A model generated the notes under the pieces. That model made no database searches, was not told where the DNA came from, and saw only the letters and a program-made list of their open reading frames with translations. Position numbers and translations under genes: made by a program. Positions 17,051 to 26,607 of a DNA stretch of 64,000 bases are shown here, one piece after another; the first letter of the stretch is position 1, and every line of letters begins with the position of its first letter. Origin of the DNA: Bradyrhizobium algeriense (lineage in GTDB: Bacteria; Pseudomonadota; Alphaproteobacteria; Rhizobiales; Xanthobacteraceae); assembly GCF_036924595.1 (NCBI RefSeq), contig NZ_JAZHRV010000001.1, forward strand, positions 992,001-1,056,000. The letters run 5' to 3'.

Positions 17051-17180
17051 ATTGCGAAGTCGTCGCTCCCGGCGCGACCGCCCGGCCACCGCCAAAATAA
17101 ATTTCCGGGACGATGTCGTTTTGCGGAAGGCCCGTTCGACTGGGTGTCGGCGATCCAGCCGATCAAGAGGAGTTTTCGAA

Positions 17181-17531
17181 ATGCAGTATCTGTTGATGAT
17201 CTATCGGAGCGAGGCCGAGTTTGGCAAAATGGACGCCGCGGCGCGCAAGGCGAAGACGGCGGAATACGGCGCGTTTACCCAGTCCATCATCCAGAGCGGC
17301 CATTTCAAGGCCGGTGACGGCTTGCAGCCGACCACGACGGCAACCACCGTGCGCGTCCGCGACGGCAAGACCCTGACGACGGACGGTCCGTTCGCGGAGA
17401 CCCGCGAACAGCTTGGCGGCTATTATCTGATCGAGGCCAAGGATCTCGACACCGCGCTGGCGATCGCCGCGCGGATTCCCGAGGCCACGATCGGTTCGAT
17501 CGAGGTGCGGCCGGTCATGGTTTATGATTGA
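17181..17531 (+). CDS. YCII-related DGPF-domain protein
   Basis: 116 aa from ATG 17181 with AAGAGGAG 8 bp upstream. The YCII fold is shown by MQYLLMIYRSEAEF, then KTLTTDGPFAETREQLGGYYLIEA with the DGPF signature at residues 68-71 (given here in parts) and the end GSIEVRPVM. The function of DGPF proteins is unclear, but they are encoded next to ECF42 sigma factors in many bacteria. Here the sigma gene starts only 6 bp after the stop, so the pair is one transcription unit. Confidence 0.9.
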   Translation: MQYLLMIYRSEAEFGKMDAAARKAKTAEYGAFTQSIIQSGHFKAGDGLQPTTTATTVRVRDGKTLTTDGPFAETREQLGGYYLIEAKDLDTALAIAARIPEATIGSIEVRPVMVYD

Positions 17532-17537
17532 CGGTGC

Positions 17538-18782
17538 ATGACGCCCGTCGAAATTGAAAAAGTCTTTCGCGACGAGGCGGGGCGGGCGCTGGCCACGCTG
17601 ATCCGCCTCGTCGGCGATTTCGATCTGGCGGAAGATGCGTTGCAGGATGCGTTTGCGGTGGCGCTGGCGCGGTGGCCCAACGCCGGCGAACTGCCGTCCA
17701 ACCCCCGCGCCTGGCTGGTCAATGTCGGCCGCAACAAGGCGGTTGACCGCGTTCGCCGCCATGTTTCGTTTCGCAGCAAACAGCAGCAACTGACATATGA
17801 GCTGCTGCTCAACGCGTCCGCGCCATGCGAGGACGCGGACAACGCGCTCGACGACGACATGCTGCGGCTGATCTTCACCTGCTGTCATCCGTCCTTTGCC
17901 GCCGAGGTTCAGGTCGCGCTCACGCTGCGTACCGTCTGTGGCCTCACGACTGCGCAGGTCGCGCGCGCGTTCCTCGCAGGCGAAGACGCGATGGCGCAGC
18001 GCCTGTTGCGGGCCAAGCAGAAAATCCGTCTCGCCGGCATTCCCTATGAGGTGCCGGAGCGCGACGCGCTGGAGCCGCGGCTGCGCGGCGTGCTCGCCGT
18101 GATCTATCTCGTGTTCACCGAAGGCTATGCGGCGACATCAGGCGAAGATCTGATGCGGCCTGATCTGGCGCGCGAAGCCATCCGGCTGGCGCGGCTGCTC
18201 GACGCGCTGATGCCGGGACGCGGCGAGATCAAGGGGTTGCTCGCCCTGATGCTGCTGCACGATTCGCGCCGCGCCGGCCGCGAGACCGCGGGCGGCGACA
18301 TCGTGCTGCTCGAAGAGCAGGACCGGATGCTGTGGGATCGCGGGCAGATATCGGAGGGTTTGCAACTCGTCGAAGAGGCGCTGCGGATGCCGGGGCGGCC
18401 GCAATCCTATGCGGTGCAGGCGGCCATCGCCGCGCTGCATGCGCGTGCGGCCAACTATGAGGACACTGACTGGCGGCAGATCGCCGGCCTCTATGAAGTG
18501 CTGCTGCGGATCAGCCCGTCGCCGGTGATCGAACTCAACCACGCCGCCGCAGTGTCGATGGTCGACGGGCCGGCGCGGGCGCTCGACCTGATCGATGCGC
18601 TGGAGGTGCGCGGCGGGCTGAAGGGTTATGAGCTGCTGCCGGCGGTACGCGCCGATCTGTTGCGGCGTCTCGACCGGCGCGACGCGGCGCGTGAGGCGTA
18701 TCAGGCGGCGACCGCAGCGACGCAGCTTGAACCGTTGCGGCGGTTTTATGCGCGGCGGATTGCGGAGATGGACCACAATTAG
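17538..18782 (+). CDS. ECF42-type RNA polymerase sigma factor with C-terminal extension
   Basis: 414 aa, about twice a normal ECF sigma factor. Region 2 is [20 protein letters not shown] to [18 protein letters not shown], and region 4 is [19 protein letters not shown] then [13 protein letters not shown] (about 1-170). The rest is the long helical, TPR-like extension (DUF6596) typical of ECF42, with [11 protein letters not shown] and [10 protein letters not shown]. No anti-sigma gene is present; in this group the extension and the DGPF partner are thought to replace it. It would redirect polymerase to a small regulon that includes its own operon. Confidence 0.9.
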   Translation: MTPVEIEKVFRDEAGRALATLIRLVGDFDLAEDALQDAFAVALARWPNAGELPSNPRAWLVNVGRNKAVDRVRRHVSFRSKQQQLTYELLLNASAPCEDADNALDDDMLRLIFTCCHPSFAAEVQVALTLRTVCGLTTAQVARAFLAGEDAMAQRLLRAKQKIRLAGIPYEVPERDALEPRLRGVLAVIYLVFTEGYAATSGEDLMRPDLAREAIRLARLLDALMPGRGEIKGLLALMLLHDSRRAGRETAGGDIVLLEEQDRMLWDRGQISEGLQLVEEALRMPGRPQSYAVQAAIAALHARAANYEDTDWRQIAGLYEVLLRISPSPVIELNHAAAVSMVDGPARALDLIDALEVRGGLKGYELLPAVRADLLRRLDRRDAAREAYQAATAATQLEPLRRFYARRIAEMDHN

Positions 18783-18787
18783 TTCTC

Positions 18788-18936
18788 CGTCATTGCGAGC
18801 CAACGGGTCGCGCGAATGCGCGCCCGATGACAGGCTCCGCGAAGCAATCCATCTCTCCTCACGTGCGGAGAGATGGATTTGTTTCGTCACTTCGCTCCCT
18901 TGCGCAAACGCTTCGCGTTTGTCGCAGGCAATGACG
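18788..18936. repeat. REP-like element (CGTCATTGCGAG type) with nested 46-bp block
   Basis: The outer arms read CGTCATTGCGAG and GCAATGACG, enclosing a pair of inverted segments around GGAGAGATGGATT. Positions 18797-18842 are identical to 58687-58732 inside a different palindrome family. It fills the gap between the sigma factor and amidase genes. Confidence 0.7.
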
Positions 18937-18943
18937 GGGCAGG

Positions 18944-19732
18944 CTACCTCGCCGCGACCACCGTCGTCATCGCTTCCGGCGGCAGGCTCGACAGCAGCGC
19001 GTGCAGCGTGCTGATGGTCGAGTGATCGGCGATCCCGTCGACGCGCTCGGGACGGAAGTGGCGCTGAAATGCGGTGACCACTTCCATGGTCGGGCCGTCA
19101 AACTTGCCGTGGGTCGGGATCTTGTAGCCGTATTTGGCAAGCGCCGCCTGTAGCCCGGCGACGTCGTCGCTGATGCTGCCGAGCTTGAGCGTTTCGCTGC
19201 GCACGATCGGCGCCGGCTGCACCCAATGGCCGACGCCGGAATTGGCCAGCGAATGCCACGGAAACTTTTCGCCGGGATCTCTTTTGCGCGCCGGGGCGAC
19301 ATCGGAATGCGCGAGCACGCGATGCGATTGTATCTTGCGGCGGAGCATGATGCCGCGGCACAGCGCGATCACGGCGGCGATCTGGCGCAGCGGGAAATCC
19401 GGATAGCCCCAGTCGTGACCGCGATTGATGATCTCGATCCCGATCGAGCAGGAATTGATGTCTTCCTCGCCGGCCCAGGAGGATACCCCGGCGTGCCAGG
19501 CGCGCTTGGCTTCCGGCACGCATTGCACGATGCGGCCGTCCTCCAGCACGATGTAATGGGCCGACACGTCGGTGCCGGGGGTGCAGAGCTGGGCGATCGC
19601 GCCCTCCACATCCGGCATGCCGGTATAGTGCAGCAGGATCATGTCGGCGAGGCGGCCCTTGTTGCGGTCGCCATGGTTCGGGGACGGAATGACGTCGGAT
19701 GCGATCGAGGAATCCGGGGTAAAGGTCTTCAT
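18944..19732 (-). CDS. N-acetylmuramoyl-L-alanine amidase (AmiD-like, Amidase_2 plus peptidoglycan-binding domain)
   Basis: About 262 aa from the Met of MKTFTPDSSIASDV; an upstream in-frame ATG at 19813 would add 27 residues that do not look like the family. The Amidase_2 zinc site is visible: ILLHYTGM, YIVLEDGRIVQ, RAWHAGVSSW, and SHRVLAHSDVAPARKRDPG. A C-terminal PG_binding_1 domain follows (DDVAGLQAALAKYGYKIP, FDGPTMEVVTAFQRHFRP). It cleaves between MurNAc and L-Ala in wall fragments, so it acts in recycling or turnover. No signal peptide is evident, which suggests a cytosolic or unconventional location. Confidence 0.9.
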   Translation of the reverse strand: MKTFTPDSSIASDVIPSPNHGDRNKGRLADMILLHYTGMPDVEGAIAQLCTPGTDVSAHYIVLEDGRIVQCVPEAKRAWHAGVSSWAGEEDINSCSIGIEIINRGHDWGYPDFPLRQIAAVIALCRGIMLRRKIQSHRVLAHSDVAPARKRDPGEKFPWHSLANSGVGHWVQPAPIVRSETLKLGSISDDVAGLQAALAKYGYKIPTHGKFDGPTMEVVTAFQRHFRPERVDGIADHSTISTLHALLSSLPPEAMTTVVAAR

Positions 19733-19972
19733 GTCGGCGTTGGCCCTGGGCACGGGAAGGGCGCGTTGACGCTTCGAATCAATACCAGCAGATGCGAACG
19801 AACCAGAAGCCATTTTTTAAACTCAAACCGGGCAAGGGAATGGCAACATGATGTCTTAAGCGACAATGCCATTTACTATTCCTTTACCTTGCGCCCGCGC
19901 AATGCGATGGCCGGGTACCATCTCGCATTTTGAGCGAGTGTGTGCAGCGCGCATCACCGATATTCAAGTGTA

Positions 19973-20074
19973 TAGAGCTTCGGTTCTGATTGAATCAGAA
20001 CCGAAGCTCTAGATTCTTGTTTTGACGCGTTTTCTTCACGCGAACCGGTACCCACTTCGCTCGAAAACGCTATA
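19973..20074. repeat. Composite palindromic repeat upstream of the dcw cluster
   Basis: The first part is a perfect 39-bp palindrome (19973-20011; arms of 19 bp starting TAGAGCTTCGGTTCTGATT, one central base). It is followed by a second imperfect one with GCGTTTTC and GAAAACGC arms around a CGCGAACCGGTACCC core. The same GAAAACGCTATxG end appears alone at 35643 between ftsW and murG. This is a dispersed rhizobial repeat rather than an operon-specific signal. Confidence 0.75.
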
Positions 20075-20378
20075 GAAGCGCACAAAACTCGCAGCCGATC
20101 ATCAACGCTTTCTTAACGCTAAGTGCCGTTACTAAGTGGTGAAGAGCCGAACCGGGTTGGGGACGGCCGAGGCCCTCTTTCGCGCTCGAAATGCCATGGC
20201 AACCCAGCAAATTCCGTCCGGAAATGAGGGGAAGCGAGGCCGGGCTCGATGCGGCAATCGTGCCTGTTCGCGGCTTTTTGGCCGGAAAAGCCCGGCGAAG
20301 CGCAAAGATTTGAGGCGCAATGGGCCCGTTCGCGTCCATCTTCCATTTTGCAGGCTGGAATACGCTGGAGGACGGCGC
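20075..20378. other. dcw upstream region without mraZ
   Basis: The stretch between the composite repeat and rsmH was read in all frames for an MraZ-like protein and none was seen. The in-frame extension of rsmH from 20136 encodes a basic, unstructured-looking sequence and is judged non-coding. A dcw promoter presumably lies here. Confidence 0.45.
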
Positions 20379-21374
20379 ATGAGCCCGGCTGCGCCACGCC
20401 ATATCTCCGTTCTCGGCCACGAGGCGGTCGAAATGCTCGCTCCGCGTGACGGCGGCATCTATGTCGACGCGACCTTCGGCGCCGGCGGCTACAGCCGCGC
20501 GATCCTCGCTGTCGCGGGAACCCGGGTCATCGGCATCGACCGCGACCGGTCGGCAGTTACCGGCGGATTCGATCTGGTCGACCAATCGGCCGGCCGGCTG
20601 ACCCTGGTCGAGGACCGATTCTCCAACCTTGCGGACATCTGCACGGCGCAAGGCATAGCCGAAGTGGACGGCGTCATGATGGACGTCGGCGTTTCCTCGA
20701 TGCAACTCGACCAGGCCGAGCGTGGCTTCTCGTTCCGGCTCGGCGGCCCGCTCGACATGCGGATGGGCCATGACGGGCCGACAGCGGCGGATGTCGTTGC
20801 GAAGGCCTCCGAGGCCGATCTCGCCAACATCATCTATATCTTCGGCGAAGAGCGCCATTCCCGCGCCGTCGCGCGCGCCATCGTGGCGGCGCGGAAGGAA
20901 GCGCCGATCACGACCACGCAAGCGCTGGCCGATATCGTCGGCAAGGTGGTGCGCAGCAAGCCGAACGAGATTCATCCGGCGACGCGCACGTTCCAGGGCT
21001 TGAGAATTTTCGTCAACGCGGAACTCGACGAACTGCATCTGGCGCTCGTGGCAGCCGAGCGCGTGCTCAAGCCCGGCGGGCGGCTGGTGGTCGTGTCGTT
21101 TCATTCGCTGGAAGACCGCATCGTCAAGGATTTTTTCAACGCGCGCGGCAAGACCGGCGGCGGATCGCGGCATTTGCCCGAACTGGCGCAGGCCGCGCCG
21201 AGCTTTCAGATTCTGACCAAGCGTCCCATTACGCCCGGCGAAGCCGAAGTGTCTGCCAATCCACGCGCGCGCTCCGCAAAATTGCGCGCTGCCGAGCGCA
21301 CCACAGCGCCCGCTCATGCGGCAGACCGCCTGCCAGCCTGGCCCGTTCTTACTGATGTGATGAGGGGAGGCTGA
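20379..21374 (+). CDS. rsmH: 16S rRNA (cytosine(1402)-N(4))-methyltransferase
   Basis: 331 aa from ATG 20379, chosen for CTGGAGGA 7 bp upstream and the family start [13 protein letters not shown]. MraW motifs: [15 protein letters not shown] (SAM binding), [20 protein letters not shown], then [23 protein letters not shown] and [13 protein letters not shown]. It methylates C1402 of 16S rRNA. The gene opens the dcw cluster and is separated from ftsL by two bases, so the operon clearly starts here. Confidence 0.96.
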   Translation: MSPAAPRHISVLGHEAVEMLAPRDGGIYVDATFGAGGYSRAILAVAGTRVIGIDRDRSAVTGGFDLVDQSAGRLTLVEDRFSNLADICTAQGIAEVDGVMMDVGVSSMQLDQAERGFSFRLGGPLDMRMGHDGPTAADVVAKASEADLANIIYIFGEERHSRAVARAIVAARKEAPITTTQALADIVGKVVRSKPNEIHPATRTFQGLRIFVNAELDELHLALVAAERVLKPGGRLVVVSFHSLEDRIVKDFFNARGKTGGGSRHLPELAQAAPSFQILTKRPITPGEAEVSANPRARSAKLRAAERTTAPAHAADRLPAWPVLTDVMRGG

Positions 21375-21376
21375 CC

Positions 21377-21769
21377 ATGCGGATCATCCACTTCCTCGTC
21401 ATCGGCGTGCTGGTGTTCGCGGCCGCCTACGTCTACCGGATCAAGATGGAATCGACCGCGCGCGTCGAGCGCGTGCTGCGGCTCAACGCAGAGATCCGCG
21501 AGCAGCGCGACGCCATCGCGGCGCTGCGCGCGGAATGGGCCAAGCTCGATGCGCCGCTGCGGCTGCAAGGGCTCGCCGAGCGCCATCTCGGCCTGAAGCC
21601 GCTCAACGCCACGCAATATGATCAGTTGAAGAATTTGCCGGAACGGCCGCCGGCCTTTGCAAGGCCCGGTGCGCCCGATCCGATCGGCGCGATGATCAAT
21701 ACCATCGAGGCCAGCGCTGATGCGCCGCCCACAACCGGGTCGGTGCCCGCGCCGGGAGATCGGCAATGA
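21377..21769 (+). CDS. ftsL: Cell division protein FtsL
   Basis: 130 aa, recognised by position and architecture. One N-terminal membrane segment (IIHFLVIGVLVFAAAYVY, residues 3-20) is followed by a periplasmic coiled coil (RVERVLRLNAEIREQRDAIAAL) and the HLGLKPLNATQY tail block. A Pro-rich C-terminus ends the chain. FtsL joins FtsB and FtsQ to recruit and activate FtsWI. The stop overlaps the ftsI start by four bases. Confidence 0.88.
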   Translation: MRIIHFLVIGVLVFAAAYVYRIKMESTARVERVLRLNAEIREQRDAIAALRAEWAKLDAPLRLQGLAERHLGLKPLNATQYDQLKNLPERPPAFARPGAPDPIGAMINTIEASADAPPTTGSVPAPGDRQ

Positions 21770-23517
21770 CCGGCCGGGCGCTCACCAACATCAAGCGGCC
21801 CGCGGAGCCGTGGCGGCAGCGGCTGATCCGCAGCCTGCTCTACGGGCGCAATGTCGATCGCGCCGTCAAGGCGCGGGCCCGGGTAGGATTGGCCATCCTG
21901 CTGTTCGCGGCGATCTATGCGGTGCTGGCCGGACGTCTGGTGATGTTCGCGGTCGGCGCCGACAGCCACGGCGCGCGCCGCGCCGGCTCGCAGGACGCGA
22001 TTGCGACCGCGCGGCCCGATATCGTCGACCGCAATGGCGAGGTGCTCGCCACCGACGTCAAGGCGCCGAGCCTGTTCGGTGAGCCCAGGCGCATCATCGA
22101 CAAGGACGAGGCGATCGAACTTCTGACCGCGGCGCTGCCGGACCTCGACACAATAGAGGCGCGCACACGCCTGTCGTCGCGCAAGGGTTTTGTGTGGCTG
22201 AAGCGCGAGATCACGCCGAAGCAGCAGCACGACATTCACAAGCTCGGCATTCCCGGCATCGGCTTCCTGCGCGAGAACAAGCGGGTCTATCCGACCGGTG
22301 CCGCGGTCGCGCATCTGATCGGGCTCGTCAACATCGACAACGCGGGCATCGCCGGGATGGAGAAGTGGCTCGACAATAACGGTCTGGCCGATCTGCACCG
22401 CGCCGGCTTTGCCACCGACCGCCTGCAGCGCCCGGTGGAGCTGTCGATCGACCTGCGCGTCGAACATGCGCTGCGCGACGAGCTGTTGAAGGCGAAGGAA
22501 AAATACAAGGCCAAGGCGGCGTCCGGCCTCGTCTCCAACGTCCGGACCGGCGAGATCGTGGCGCTGGTGTCGCTGCCGGATTTCGATCCCAACAATCCGA
22601 AAGAGGCGCACGACCCCGAGCGCATCAACCGCCTGACCACGGGCGTGTTCGAAATGGGCTCGACCTTCAAGGCGCTGACGCTGGCGATGGCGCTGGATTC
22701 CGGCAAGGCCAACCTCAACACGCTCTATGACGGGCGCGGGGTGCTGAAGTTCGGCAAGTTCACCATTCACGACACCCACCCCGTAGGCCGCTCGATCACG
22801 CTGTCGGAAGTGTTTACGTTTTCCTCGAACGTCGGCGCGGCCAAGATCGCGCTGGCGCAAGGCGTCGAGGCGCACAAGGCGTTCCTGAAGAAGCTCGGCC
22901 AGATGGACCGGTTGCGCACCGAACTGCCTGAAAGCGCCTCGCCGATCGTGCCGAAGCGCTGGACCGAACTCAACACCATCACGGCTTCCTTCGGTCACGG
23001 CATCGCGGTGGCGCCGCTGCAGGCGGTGATGGGCATCAATGCCTGCATCAATGGCGGCCTCCTGATTCCCCCGACCTTCCTCAAGCGGTCGGAAGAGGAG
23101 GCCAGGGCCATGGCCAGGAAGGTGCTCCGAACCGAAACCTCCGACAAGATGCGCTATCTGATGCGGCTGAACGCCGAGATCGGAACCGCCAAGAAGGCCG
23201 ACGTGAAGGGTTACTATATCGGCGGCAAGACCGGCACCTCGGAAAAGGTGGTCAACGGCCGCTATTCCAAGAAACAGGTGCTGAACTCCTTCACCGCGAT
23301 CATTCCGGCCGACAATCCGCAGTACCAGCTGCTGGTCATGCTGGACGAGCCGAAGGCGCTGCCGGAAACCCACGGCTTCATCACCTCGGGCTGGAACGCG
23401 GTGCCGACCGGCGGCAAGGTGATCGCCCGCATCGGGCCGCTTCTGGGCATCGAGCCGCGCTTCGATCTGCCGCCGTCCGACCGCCTTATTCTTGCGGCAT
23501 CGAGGACAACCCAGTAA
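21766..23517 (+). CDS. ftsI: Peptidoglycan DD-transpeptidase FtsI (PBP3)
   Basis: 583 aa class B penicillin-binding protein. A membrane anchor lies at about 45-65 ([20 protein letters not shown]). The dimerisation domain starts [15 protein letters not shown]. The transpeptidase motifs are STFK with Ser299, SSN at 353-355 and KTG at 488-490. It crosslinks septal peptidoglycan in complex with FtsW. Its start overlaps ftsL (ATGA), so translation is coupled, and murE follows 51 bp later. Confidence 0.96.
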   Translation: MTGRALTNIKRPAEPWRQRLIRSLLYGRNVDRAVKARARVGLAILLFAAIYAVLAGRLVMFAVGADSHGARRAGSQDAIATARPDIVDRNGEVLATDVKAPSLFGEPRRIIDKDEAIELLTAALPDLDTIEARTRLSSRKGFVWLKREITPKQQHDIHKLGIPGIGFLRENKRVYPTGAAVAHLIGLVNIDNAGIAGMEKWLDNNGLADLHRAGFATDRLQRPVELSIDLRVEHALRDELLKAKEKYKAKAASGLVSNVRTGEIVALVSLPDFDPNNPKEAHDPERINRLTTGVFEMGSTFKALTLAMALDSGKANLNTLYDGRGVLKFGKFTIHDTHPVGRSITLSEVFTFSSNVGAAKIALAQGVEAHKAFLKKLGQMDRLRTELPESASPIVPKRWTELNTITASFGHGIAVAPLQAVMGINACINGGLLIPPTFLKRSEEEARAMARKVLRTETSDKMRYLMRLNAEIGTAKKADVKGYYIGGKTGTSEKVVNGRYSKKQVLNSFTAIIPADNPQYQLLVMLDEPKALPETHGFITSGWNAVPTGGKVIARIGPLLGIEPRFDLPPSDRLILAASRTTQ

Positions 23518-23568
23518 GGCGTAATATCACGCACGCGCGCCTCACTGCGCCGGCCGGACTGGAACACG

Positions 23569-25029
23569 ATGAAACTTCGCGACCTCTTCAGCGATGACGC
23601 TGCGATCGAGCCGCAGGCGGAAGCTGTCGATGTGAAAGGCCTTAGCGTCGACAGCCGCGCGGTGAAACCGGGCGACCTGTTCTTTGCCATTGCCGGCAGC
23701 AAGACCGACGGTTCGCGCTTCGTCGATTCGGCGATACAGGCGGGTGCGGTCGCGGTAGCCGGTGACCATGCGCCGCCCGGCGGCCTCCGCGTGCCGTTCG
23801 TCGTCGCGCCAAATCCGCGCCGCGCGCTAGCGCTGGCGGCGGCGCGATTTTATCCGCGCCAGCCCGCGACAACAGCGGCGGTGACCGGGACCAGCGGCAA
23901 GACGTCGGTCGCCGCCTTCACGCGCCAGATCTGGGAACGGCTTGGCCATGCTTCCGCCAGCATCGGCACCATCGGCCTCGTTTCGCCGAAGCGCACGGTC
24001 TACGGCTCGCTGACGACCCCGGACCCGATCGCGCTTCACAAGCAGCTCGACGAAATCACGGGCGACGGCGTCACGCATCTGGCCTTCGAGGCATCCTCGC
24101 ACGGGCTCGACCAGTTCAGGCTCGACGGCGTGCGCATTGCCGCCGGTGGTTTTACCAATCTGACGCGCGACCATATGGATTATCATCCTGACGTCGCGCA
24201 TTACCTCGCCGCCAAGCTGCGGCTGTTCCGTGAGCTGGTGGCGCCGGACGGTGCAGCCGTTATTTCGGCCGATCATGATTGCTCACTGGAAGTGATCGAA
24301 GCGGCGCGGGTTCGGGGCTTGCGGATCATCGCCGTCGGCCGCAGTGCTGATGAGGCACGCGAGGGCATTCGTCTCGTCGATGCCGCGGTCGAAGGTTTTG
24401 CGCAAAAGCTCACGCTCGAATATCGGGGGCGCAAGCGTATGATCAAGCTGCCGCTGGTCGGCGAATTCCAGATCGAGAACGCGCTGGTTGCCGCCGGGCT
24501 CGCGATTGGCACCGGCAGCGAACCGAACGCTGTGCTGGCTGCGCTCGAACATCTCGAAGGCGCAAAAGGGCGGCTGGAGCGGGTCGGCGAACATAATGGC
24601 GCGCCGATCTTCGTCGACTACGCGCACAAGCCAGACGCGCTGGCGAAGGCGCTGCAGGCGCTGCGGCCTTATGCCAAACGCAAGCTCGTCGTGATCTTCG
24701 GCGCCGGTGGCGACCGCGATGCCGGCAAGCGCCCGATCATGGGCGCGATTGCGGCCGAGAATGCCGATCAAGTCATCGTCACCGACGACAATCCGCGCAG
24801 CGAGAATCCGGAAACAATCCGCGCCGCCATTCTGGCCGCGGCAAAGGGCGCAACAGACATCGGCGATCGCACTGAAGCGATCAGGGCAGGGATAGCGGCG
24901 CTGCAGCCCGGCGACGCGCTCCTGATCGCCGGCAAAGGGCACGAGACCGGCCAGATCGTCGGCGACAAGGTTTTGCCGTTCAGCGATCACGAGGCGGTGG
25001 CCGCCGCGCTGGCAGCGAGGGTGGCATGA
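23569..25029 (+). CDS. murE: UDP-MurNAc-L-Ala-D-Glu:meso-diaminopimelate ligase
   Basis: 486 aa. The Mur ligase P-loop is TGTSGKTS (106-113). The DNPR motif at 407-410 ([10 protein letters not shown]) is the known meso-DAP selectivity signature, so the third stem residue is meso-DAP, as expected of a Gram-negative. An invariant YAHKPDAL lies near residue 350. Acts in the cytosol, third amino-acid step of the UDP-MurNAc-pentapeptide pathway. It overlaps murF by four bases. Confidence 0.96.
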   Translation: MKLRDLFSDDAAIEPQAEAVDVKGLSVDSRAVKPGDLFFAIAGSKTDGSRFVDSAIQAGAVAVAGDHAPPGGLRVPFVVAPNPRRALALAAARFYPRQPATTAAVTGTSGKTSVAAFTRQIWERLGHASASIGTIGLVSPKRTVYGSLTTPDPIALHKQLDEITGDGVTHLAFEASSHGLDQFRLDGVRIAAGGFTNLTRDHMDYHPDVAHYLAAKLRLFRELVAPDGAAVISADHDCSLEVIEAARVRGLRIIAVGRSADEAREGIRLVDAAVEGFAQKLTLEYRGRKRMIKLPLVGEFQIENALVAAGLAIGTGSEPNAVLAALEHLEGAKGRLERVGEHNGAPIFVDYAHKPDALAKALQALRPYAKRKLVVIFGAGGDRDAGKRPIMGAIAAENADQVIVTDDNPRSENPETIRAAILAAAKGATDIGDRTEAIRAGIAALQPGDALLIAGKGHETGQIVGDKVLPFSDHEAVAAALAARVA

Positions 25030-26423
25030 GCGCGACGCCATTGTGGACCATTGCCGAAGTCGCGCGCGCGCTCGGGCTATCGGGGGAATTTGCCGATACG
25101 CCGATTGATTTCGTCACGCAGGACAGCCGCCTGGTGAAACCGGGCTGCCTGTTCGTGGCGTTGAGCGGCACGCCAAGCGGCGGCTTTATTTCCAGCTTCG
25201 CCAGCGCGCGCGACGGCTGGGAATTCGCCGACAAGGCGGAAGCGGCCGGCGCGGTCGCGATGATCGTTCCGCATCGGATCGACGGCGTCAGCATTCCGCA
25301 GTTGATCGTCAAGGATACGCTGATCGATGGCCTGTGGCGGTTGGCGCGCGCCGCGCGGGCGCGGTTTGCCGGACCGGTGATCGGCCTGACCGGCAGCGCC
25401 GGCAAGACCAGCACCAAGGAATTCCTTGCCGCGTATCCTGCCGCCTATGCCAGCCCGAGCAGTTTTAACAATTTCTGGGGCGTGCCGCTGACGCTGTGCA
25501 ATGCCAGCCCCGAGGCGAGCGTGTGGGTCGTCGAAATGGGCATGAACCAGACCGGCGAGATCGCGCGCCTCAGCGAACTGACCCAGCCTACGGTCGCACT
25601 GGTCGTGAACGTGCAGCCGGTGCATCTGGAAAAGCTCGGCAGCCTGGAAGCGATCCGGCGCGAGAAGGTAAGCATCGCGCAAGGCTTACTAAGACAAGGC
25701 CTGCCAAAGGACGGCGTGCTGGTGCTGCCCGGGGATGTCGAGGCGCCGGAATGGAACGGCAAGGTCGTTCGCTTCGGCGAGGGATCCGGGGTACGGGAAC
25801 TGAAGCATGCAGCCGAGGGCGAGAGCTGGAACGTCGCCGCAGAGGTGAACGGCAAGCAAGTCGAGTTCGGCTTGACGCCGGGCGCGCCGCACCGTCTGCA
25901 GAATGCATTGGCGGCGCTGGCGTCTATTCATGCCGCCGGGCTTAATGTGGCGGCGCTGGCCAAAGAGCTCGGCCATGTCGGCATCATGACCGGCCGCGGC
26001 GTCGAACAAACCGCCGATGGCGTCACCGTGATCGACGACAGTTTCAACGGCAATCCGGCCAGCATGGTGGCCGCGCTCGGCAGCCTGAAGGCGCGGCCGG
26101 TGAAGGCCGGCCGGCGCATCGCCATTCTCGGCGACATGCTGGAACTGGGCGCCGATGCGCCTGCCTATCACGAGAAGCTCGCCGGCGACCTCCCGGGCAT
26201 CGACGGCATTTACTGCGTCGGTCCGCTGATGCGCCATTTATATGGTCTGGTGCCGGCGGAGCGGGCGCTCGGCTGGCATGAAGACCCGGCCACGCTCGAT
26301 CCCCAGGAAATCGCCGCCTTGCTGCGGGACGGGGATGTGGTGGTCGTCAAGGGCAGCAAAAAGATGTTCTGGGTGAACAAGTTTGTGCCGAGGCTGCTGG
26401 CCGCCCTGCAGGCAAAGGCGTAA
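25026..26423 (+). CDS. murF: UDP-MurNAc-tripeptide:D-Ala-D-Ala ligase
   Basis: 465 aa. The P-loop LTGSAGKTSTKE is near residue 121. VWVVEMGMNQTGEIARL and DDSFNGNPASMVAAL are typical MurF blocks. It adds the D-Ala-D-Ala dipeptide made by Ddl (encoded 18 kb downstream in the same cluster) to complete the pentapeptide. The start overlaps murE. A 184-bp gap with a short tandem repeat (AAGGCGTTCCCGGA twice, 26535-26563) separates it from mraY. Confidence 0.96.
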   Translation: MSATPLWTIAEVARALGLSGEFADTPIDFVTQDSRLVKPGCLFVALSGTPSGGFISSFASARDGWEFADKAEAAGAVAMIVPHRIDGVSIPQLIVKDTLIDGLWRLARAARARFAGPVIGLTGSAGKTSTKEFLAAYPAAYASPSSFNNFWGVPLTLCNASPEASVWVVEMGMNQTGEIARLSELTQPTVALVVNVQPVHLEKLGSLEAIRREKVSIAQGLLRQGLPKDGVLVLPGDVEAPEWNGKVVRFGEGSGVRELKHAAEGESWNVAAEVNGKQVEFGLTPGAPHRLQNALAALASIHAAGLNVAALAKELGHVGIMTGRGVEQTADGVTVIDDSFNGNPASMVAALGSLKARPVKAGRRIAILGDMLELGADAPAYHEKLAGDLPGIDGIYCVGPLMRHLYGLVPAERALGWHEDPATLDPQEIAALLRDGDVVVVKGSKKMFWVNKFVPRLLAALQAKA

Positions 26424-26607
26424 ACTGGCCGTATTTGGCGGGTGCGTTGTTTCCGCGTGGCATGATTCGTCAATACCCCATGCATGACCAAGATTTGCTT
26501 GGTTTGACGATGAAAACGATTATCAAGGCGTTCCCGGAACGAAGGCGTTCCCGGAGCGCTTCCCGCCAAAGACGGCGTAACCAAGCCGCGTGATAGGGCC
26601 GACCTGA

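Noticed and set aside
20136..20378. MraZ or an N-terminal extension of RsmH
   Set aside because: The translated sequence is basic and unstructured, has no MraZ motifs, and a good ribosome binding site lies just before ATG 20379.
26510..26593. 27-residue Arg-rich ORF between murF and mraY
   Set aside because: It runs through a short tandem repeat, has no clear ribosome binding site and looks like chance.
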